Of a stretch of 64,000 bases of DNA, positions 59,684 through 64,000 are shown piece after piece; within the stretch, counting starts at the first letter, position 1; the number at the start of each line of letters is the position of its first letter. The DNA lies in NCBI GenBank assembly GCA_947625555.1, contig CANQOT010000005.1, forward strand, positions 34,511-98,510, in the 5' to 3' direction. Made by a program: the position numbers and the translations under genes. The DNA comes from an uncultured Clostridia bacterium (GTDB lineage: Bacteria; Bacillota; Clostridia; Christensenellales; Borkfalkiaceae). Under the pieces are notes generated by a model, which was given only the letters and a program-made list of their open reading frames with translations, was not told the origin of the DNA and did no database searches.

Positions 59684-61486
59684 TTATGGCTTTCTTTTGC
59701 AACAGCCGATGACGGCGTCGAAAATATTTGATTCAACCGCGCCGATGAGCGCCGTTTTTCCGTCGGTTTTGATATTCCGAATCGTCTCTTCAAACGCATA
59801 TTTTGGAATGCGGAGCAGGATCACGAAGGCGTCGTATGGCTCGGCGGCAATTTCGCCGATTTTTGACGTAAGTTCCGCCTCTTCCCCCGCGCGGACGATC
59901 TTCATTTCGCAGACCGAATACGTATCCCGAAAGTACTTGACGTCCGTCTTGCAGAGCGCGACAAGGGCATTTTCACGCTGCGCCCCGTCGATCAGGGCGT
60001 CGAAGAAGCGCGGCGAAAGGGGCTTTTTCTCCCTTTCGCCGATCTCGAGATCGTACTTTTTCAAGAATTTTCGTACGAACGGCGCGCAGTCGGCATAAAA
60101 AGGAAGGTCGCCGCGGAACGCTTCGAGCTTTTCCATAACGGTATCGAGGTCGGGCGCCCTTGCGAGCATTTCATTCCGAATGCCCGTGAGTTCCGCGATC
60201 TCGGGCGGAAGGCTTCCCTCAAAGGCGACAAGGGAGAAAAAGCGCTCCGTCAGCTTCCCGTCTGTGATTTTGTCTGCCGAAACGGAGATCACGCGGTCAT
60301 GCTCTTCGTTTAAGCCGCTCGTCTCGACATCCAAGAGAACATATTTCTCACATGGGAAATTCTTTCCGCCGAAGATCTCCATGCCGTAATTTCCCCTATC
60401 GTCGAAGAGCTGAACGACCTGCACATGCCTTCCCGCAAGCTGCTTGGAATTGCGCCATGCGGAGAAGGGTTTTTCAAAGTGGGCGGGAATAAGGATGCTG
60501 ACGTCCATACGCGCCGCAAGCTCTTTAAGCCTCAACGTCTCCGAAAGACGGCGGTAGCGAGCATGGCTTTCCCCTTCCGAAAACAGTTTGAGATCGAGCA
60601 CGATCAGTCCGCAATTATCAATATGGGGGGCGATTTTTTCGGCAGCAGCGAGTGAAAGCCGCTCATCCGTGCACACTCTGCCGTCCAAAGATTTCGTCTC
60701 ATACTTCTCGGTGAGGCAAATTTTTTCGGTGGGAAATGCCGAATAAACGCTATCCTCTTTGTCGGTAAAGACCTTCACGCCGTCCCACGGCGGCTCGTGT
60801 GCAAGGCGGCAAAATTCGAGCACAAGTTCGTCCTCCCGCTCGGTTTCGAGCCCTTCGAGGAAGGTGACGCCGTACTCCGAGAAGAGGACGTTGTAGAGGT
60901 CCTCAATTTCGCCCTCCTCCTCGTCCATGAGGGCGAGCGCGAGGCGTGCATAAGCAAGCGTCCATGTGAGAAGGTCATCTCTCGTGTTCATCATGATGTC
61001 CTTGTCGAGGAGGAAAATCTCATATTCCGAGAATATCTCCGTCGTGGGCGTCCCGTCCTTAAATTCCCTTCGGATGGGAAACGTTTTCCCGAACTGCCGC
61101 ACGGGATGGACAAAAGAAAGTCCGCACTTTTTTGCGTGCTCGGCGAAGATACCTGCCGTATCGAAAAAGTTCGGAATCACAACGGGGACGCCCCCCTCTG
61201 CAAACGCACACACCCGTTTTGCGACATCTTCAAACGAGAGCGCGCCGATGAGGTGATCCTCCTGAACGCCGTAAGCCTCGGGGTTGCACGGGTCAAATTC
61301 GATGTCGTGCGCGTCGTAGCCGTCGATTGCAATAAACGAGGAGAAGTGGGAGACGATCTTCCTCTTCTCGATTTTAACCGCTGCAACTTCAACAAGATAG
61401 GGTTTTTCGGGTTTCTCTTTCAGCCCGCGGATATCGTCCGCGCAGGCAAATCCGAGGATGACATAGCTTTCGTTTCTGTCGATCAT
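59684..61486 (-). CDS. Multi-domain protein with degenerate DnaQ-like exonuclease region
   Basis: Predicted 600 residues. Residues 380-520 resemble a DnaQ-type exonuclease: KYVLLDVETSGLNEEHDRVI supplies Asp386 and Glu388, then LTGIRNEMLARAPDLDTVM. The second motif reads FYADCAPFVRKFLKKY where hNxxFDxxFL is usual, and the third-motif His is not evident, so activity is doubtful. Residues 1-130 may be a second, more decayed copy (VEVAAVKIEKRKIVSHFSSF, VIPNFFDTAGIFAEHAKKCG). Residues 290-365 (GLIVLDLKLFSEG, LRLKELAARMDVSILIPAHF) recall the late motifs of DnaB-type RecA folds, but no Walker A is present. It lies 15 bases after the WYL regulator in one operon. The function is unknown. Confidence 0.6.
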   Translation of the reverse strand: MIDRNESYVILGFACADDIRGLKEKPEKPYLVEVAAVKIEKRKIVSHFSSFIAIDGYDAHDIEFDPCNPEAYGVQEDHLIGALSFEDVAKRVCAFAEGGVPVVIPNFFDTAGIFAEHAKKCGLSFVHPVRQFGKTFPIRREFKDGTPTTEIFSEYEIFLLDKDIMMNTRDDLLTWTLAYARLALALMDEEEGEIEDLYNVLFSEYGVTFLEGLETEREDELVLEFCRLAHEPPWDGVKVFTDKEDSVYSAFPTEKICLTEKYETKSLDGRVCTDERLSLAAAEKIAPHIDNCGLIVLDLKLFSEGESHARYRRLSETLRLKELAARMDVSILIPAHFEKPFSAWRNSKQLAGRHVQVVQLFDDRGNYGMEIFGGKNFPCEKYVLLDVETSGLNEEHDRVISVSADKITDGKLTERFFSLVAFEGSLPPEIAELTGIRNEMLARAPDLDTVMEKLEAFRGDLPFYADCAPFVRKFLKKYDLEIGEREKKPLSPRFFDALIDGAQRENALVALCKTDVKYFRDTYSVCEMKIVRAGEEAELTSKIGEIAAEPYDAFVILLRIPKYAFEETIRNIKTDGKTALIGAVESNIFDAVIGCCKRKP

Positions 61487-61501
61487 GATTTTCTCCTTTG
61501 G

Positions 61502-62500
61502 TTATTCTTCGTAATTTTTTTGCATCTCGACGATGTCCGAGCATACCATGTCCGCAAGTGACTGTGGCGAAAGAACTTTCACATATCTCCCGAAGCTCAG
61601 GATCCAGAAGCGCATAGCGCGGGGAGAAGCGGTGACGCTCACACGGTATTCCCCCGAAGGGAGGAGCTCGATGTCCGCCTCTCGCCCGAAGGTGTCAAAC
61701 ACATAGTCGGGAATGTTTTGGGGGCTGTTGCGCGTCTCAAAGACGATCTTCTGCGGCTCATCGTAGTAGAGATTGGGGAGGCGGCTTTGCAGTTTCCCCA
61801 AATTTAACCCGTTCTCGCAGCCCTTGATAGAGGTGACGGGACGGGCACGTTCTTCCAAGGCGGAAACCTCCGTCATGCGGTCAACGCGCACGAACGCCAA
61901 GTCGTCGTGCCCCGCGAAGGCACAGGCGAGGTAGTACCCGCCGTTCTTCAAAAAGAGCTGAAAGGGGCTCGCTGTGTACGGCGTTTCCCGCCGCGGATGA
62001 AGTTTTTTGTCGGCGCCGTAGTCCTGATAGATGAATTTTACCTGCCGTTTTGCGGCGATCGCCTCGGTGAGAAGTTCGACGGAGAGGAAGAACTCCTGCC
62101 CGTCCGACTTGATATAATCGTCGAGGTTGACGACGTGGCGGGCATAATTTTTGAAATACTTCCCGCCCTCCTTTACGAGTTTTTCAATGAGCTGTTTGGT
62201 GTGCGCCTTGCAGATATTGCGGCTTGCAAGCACGGAATCGACGAGAAGGCGCAACTCCCCCACTTCGAACTTTTTCTCGGCGAGATATACGCCCGATTTA
62301 TCGGAGAGAATTTCATAGCCCGCGTCCTGCAAATATTCGATATTCCGCGCGACCGCCTTCCTCTCGCACTCGATGCCGTAAACGACTTTGAGCAGGCTTA
62401 TGATATCGCCCTGATGAAGTTTATGCTCGGCGTCCGAATATTCCGTCAGAATTTCGAGAATGCGCAGAATGAGCAGTTTTTTGGGTTCATAACTTTCCAT
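61502..62500 (-). CDS. WYL-domain transcriptional regulator
   Basis: Predicted 332 residues. An N-terminal winged helix (KLLILRILEILTEYSDAEHKL, ERKAVARNIEYLQDAGYEI) is followed by the WYL domain around VKFIYQDYGADKKLHPRRETPYTASPFQL in two halves (VKFIYQDYGADKK and PYTASPFQLFLKNGGYYL) and FVRVDRMTEV, and by a WCX C-terminal region (VSVTASPRAMRFWILSFG). WYL regulators often repress defence genes and respond to nucleic acid ligands. AAAGGAG lies before the ATG at 62500; the track start at 62716 is too early. It has its own promoter with a palindromic operator, and the exonuclease-like gene follows. Confidence 0.9.
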   Translation of the reverse strand: MESYEPKKLLILRILEILTEYSDAEHKLHQGDIISLLKVVYGIECERKAVARNIEYLQDAGYEILSDKSGVYLAEKKFEVGELRLLVDSVLASRNICKAHTKQLIEKLVKEGGKYFKNYARHVVNLDDYIKSDGQEFFLSVELLTEAIAAKRQVKFIYQDYGADKKLHPRRETPYTASPFQLFLKNGGYYLACAFAGHDDLAFVRVDRMTEVSALEERARPVTSIKGCENGLNLGKLQSRLPNLYYDEPQKIVFETRNSPQNIPDYVFDTFGREADIELLPSGEYRVSVTASPRAMRFWILSFGRYVKVLSPQSLADMVCSDIVEMQKNYEE

Positions 62501-62532
62501 TTCGTTCTCCTTTTGCTCTATGATAGCAAAAG

Positions 62533-62556
62533 CCTTGTACCGAAAACGGGACAAGG
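62533..62556. promoter_or_regulatory. 24-bp palindromic operator at the WYL gene start point
   Basis: CCTTGTACCG-AAAA-CGGGACAAGG on the plus strand; the two ten-base arms match at nine positions. It starts two bases downstream of the -10 box and covers +1, as expected for autorepression by the WYL protein. Confidence 0.75.
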
Positions 62557-62558
62557 AC

Positions 62559-62587
62559 AGTATAACATAGATCAAATGACATTGCAA
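62559..62587 (-). promoter_or_regulatory. Promoter of the WYL-exonuclease operon
   Basis: -35 TTGCAA (62582-62587), 17-base spacer, -10 TATACT (62559-62564). The -35 box overlaps the end of the region upstream of the small gene's stop (62592). Confidence 0.75.
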
Positions 62588-62591
62588 GGGG

Positions 62592-62903
62592 TCAATTGTT
62601 TGCAAGTTCCGCTTCCAATTCGTCGAATGCGTCCCGCATCGCCTCTTCCTTTGTCGCGTACTGATAGCGGGAAAAGTGCTTGTCGAAGGCATACTTCCAC
62701 CCGTATTTCGTTCCATCCTCGCGGGAAAGCTCGAAGAGGACGATCGTGTGCCCCTTGATGCGCAGATAGCTGTTCCCGTTGCGGGAGGTCTGCCACTGCC
62801 GCGTTACAAACGACCGCTCGCGCGACTGCCTCGATTTGAACGCCTGCTCCCGTTTCTTTGCCCCTTCGATATCGCCCTGCATCTTTCCCGCGCAGACGCA
62901 CAT
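62592..62903 (-). CDS. Small basic protein of unknown function
   Basis: Predicted 103 residues, not recognised. The N-terminal half is basic (KKREQAFKSRQSRERSF) and the C-terminal half has KYGWKYAFDKHFSRYQYATK followed by an acidic helix (EEAMRDAFDELEAEL). The ATG at 62903 lies only three bases after the XRE-GNAT stop, with overlapping ATG codons at the junction, so translation is probably coupled. Met9 is an alternative start. It may be a nucleic-acid-binding accessory protein; that is a guess from charge alone. Confidence 0.6.
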   Translation of the reverse strand: MCVCAGKMQGDIEGAKKREQAFKSRQSRERSFVTRQWQTSRNGNSYLRIKGHTIVLFELSREDGTKYGWKYAFDKHFSRYQYATKEEAMRDAFDELEAELANN

Positions 62904-62906
62904 TCA

Positions 62907-63665
62907 TTACAACGCCTTGAAAAAAAGAATTACATCGTCCCCTTTCTGATTTTTGTATATATAATTATCCGTTTCAAACCCAACTTTATGATGAAGTTTT
63001 ATGCTTGCGATATTGTCAGCGCGTACCTGTTGATAGACAATTTTATAGCACTTTTCTCTACAAATTTCAAGCGCCCTATTCATGGCGATCGTACCGTACC
63101 CTTTTCTGCAACAGCCCAAAAACAACTCTATACCGATGGAAACTACGCTCTTTGAATGTTCATACAACGAAAGCGTACCGACCACTTTTTTACCCTGAAC
63201 GATTGCAAACATTTCAAAGTACTTTCCGTGATAGTCGAGAGAGTTCCAATCGCCTATCATTTTATCAATTGCTCGTATGGACATATTCGGACAATAGAAT
63301 TTTTGTAATGTTCCAATGTCCTCTGAATTGGGAATGAAGTTTCGCAGTACACATTTTTCCATATATTCGCTTACCAGTAACCCTTCGGCTCCCTTATTTT
63401 TTTCACCAACGACTATGAGATTTTGCTCTGCCTTTTGATAATATCGTGTTTCATCGAGTCTCTCCCCGGATAACAGCTCATTTACGCTGATACCGAGCAG
63501 ATTACAAAGCGGCATCATCAAACCGACTTCGGGCAATCCGCTACCCGTCTCCCACTTTGAAACTGTCTTTTCGGAGATCCCCAAACTTTCCGCAACCCGC
63601 CGTTGTGTGAACTTTTTCTCTATTCGGATAGCTTTCAAAAATTGTCCGATTTTGATTTGTTCCAT
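62907..63665 (-). CDS. XRE helix-turn-helix fused to GNAT acetyltransferase
   Basis: Predicted 252 residues. Residues 1-66 are an XRE-type domain (IGQFLKAIRIEKKFTQRRVAESLG, SEKTVSKWETGSGLP). Residues about 95-250 fit a GNAT fold: VVGTLSLYEHSKSVVSIGIELFLG, the acetyl-CoA loop CCRKGYGTIAMNRALE (R/QxxGxG/A-like) and VRADNIASIKLHHKVGFETDN. This architecture occurs in mobile and accessory regions of Bacillota, where the acetyltransferase substrate is usually unknown. The gene is notably AT-rich compared with the rest of the window. AAGGAG lies before the ATG at 63665; the track start at 63746 adds 27 residues. Confidence 0.88.
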   Translation of the reverse strand: MEQIKIGQFLKAIRIEKKFTQRRVAESLGISEKTVSKWETGSGLPEVGLMMPLCNLLGISVNELLSGERLDETRYYQKAEQNLIVVGEKNKGAEGLLVSEYMEKCVLRNFIPNSEDIGTLQKFYCPNMSIRAIDKMIGDWNSLDYHGKYFEMFAIVQGKKVVGTLSLYEHSKSVVSIGIELFLGCCRKGYGTIAMNRALEICREKCYKIVYQQVRADNIASIKLHHKVGFETDNYIYKNQKGDDVILFFKAL

Positions 63666-63688
63666 AAAGCAATGCTCCTTATGCTTCC

Positions 63689-63717
63689 ATAGTAGCACAT
63701 TGGTTTTTCTAAAACAA
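63689..63717 (-). promoter_or_regulatory. Promoter of the XRE-GNAT gene
   Basis: -35 TTGTTT (63712-63717), 17-base spacer, -10 TACTAT (63689-63694) preceded by TGC. Confidence 0.7.
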
Positions 63718-63867
63718 CCCACGCTCCGTAGAGTTGGAAAAAACATTCAAATCTGCAAAAATAATCATATCATACGCAAAAAACAAAATCAAGTCAGAAC
63801 AGGGCGAATAAACCAATGGCACTTGGGCGAATGCCTGACTAAAGCGAGCACCCAAAAAGTGCAAAAA

Positions 63868-63905
63868 GACCCCAATAGAACCGTTTTGCGGGTTCTATTG
63901 GGGTC
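63868..63905 (-). terminator. Strong terminator at the right end
   Basis: Perfect 15-base stem GACCCCAATAGAACC / GGTTCTATTGGGGTC with an eight-base loop, followed on the minus strand by TTTTTGC. It probably ends a minus-strand gene entering from beyond the window. The 63720-63867 stretch holds no gene that I can see. Confidence 0.82.
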
Positions 63906-63943
63906 TCGAGTGGTGAGTGGTATTCAGTCTTAATCGAATATCA

Positions 63944-64000
63944 TCAGACGTAAATGTCAGCTAAACACTTTTCAAAAAATTTGAACGCCACATTAATTAT
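63944..64000 (-). CDS. Possible 3' end of a gene beyond the window
   Basis: On the minus strand 18 open codons (INVAFKFFEKCLADIYV at the end) lead to a TGA at 63944-63946, and the strong terminator at 63868-63905 follows. The position of the terminator supports a real gene, but too little is visible to name it. Confidence 0.35.
   Translation of the reverse strand: MINVAFKFFEKCLADIYV

Noticed and set aside
1-64000. tRNA or rRNA genes
   Set aside because: I looked for T-loop and anticodon-stem patterns and 16S/23S landmarks on both strands and saw none; a covariance-model search would be decisive.

Overview
The window looks like a chromosomal segment from an anaerobic, low-oxygen Bacillota (Clostridia-type) genome, probably an uncultured gut lineage. 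This rests on gene content: rubrerythrin, FeoAB, a formate/nitrite-type channel, MutS2, a PepV-type dipeptidase, a YlxY/M16 peptidase pair, AGGAGG-type ribosome binding sites, and many lipoproteins with a Gram-positive-style lipobox. Wobble positions in the core genes are GC-rich. I cannot name a genus.

Layout. 1-9 kb: a heavy-metal P-type ATPase (cut by the window edge) behind an ArsR/SmtB repressor with a clear operator; feoA-feoB; two RluA/RluD-family pseudouridine synthases; a large secreted, C-terminally anchored protein; and an rRNA-type methyltransferase whose promoter predicts a leaderless mRNA. 9-13 kb: a GH51-like protein that lacks expected catalytic residues, a structured non-coding stretch, and a Na/Pi cotransporter. 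13-22 kb: a type IIA topoisomerase B-A pair, rubrerythrin, and an ArsR-HelD-HAD cluster. 22.0-22.7 kb: rnpB (RNase P RNA), whose 3' end is repeated downstream as an exact 69-bp direct repeat. 22.8-32 kb: radC plus a two-component system, pepV, a long-form ileS, an HMA protein, a Pr6Pr membrane protein and pyridoxal kinase. 32-39.5 kb: a formate/nitrite transporter and a surface alpha-glucan locus (lipoprotein pullulanase plus two lipoproteins), with several repeat elements. 39.5-50.4 kb: housekeeping genes on the minus strand (HAD, ACP, deoxyinosine glycosylase, M16 peptidase, ylxY, mutS2, U32 peptidase, Cof hydrolase, uvrC). 50.4-53.4 kb: two lipoproteins flanking an ArsR regulator.

53.6-63.7 kb is an accessory, defence-like island and the most interesting part of the window. 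It holds two full-length paralogous proteins that fuse an N-terminal TIR domain to a SAM-dependent methyltransferase. One is a single gene with its own promoter and terminator. The other is the first gene of a bicistron with a DUF2779-type protein, which joins a Cas4-like Fe-S PD-(D/E)XK nuclease to a DEDD exonuclease. Upstream on the same strand lie a uracil-DNA-glycosylase-fold protein with a Cys cluster, a protein with a degenerate DnaQ-like exonuclease domain, a WYL-domain regulator with a 24-bp palindromic operator over its start point, a small unknown protein and an XRE-GNAT fusion. I know of no described defence system built on a TIR-methyltransferase fusion; novelty is inferred and no search was run.

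All calls come from reading the supplied sequence and ORF translations. No alignment, HMM or structure prediction was run. Residue numbers are hand counts.
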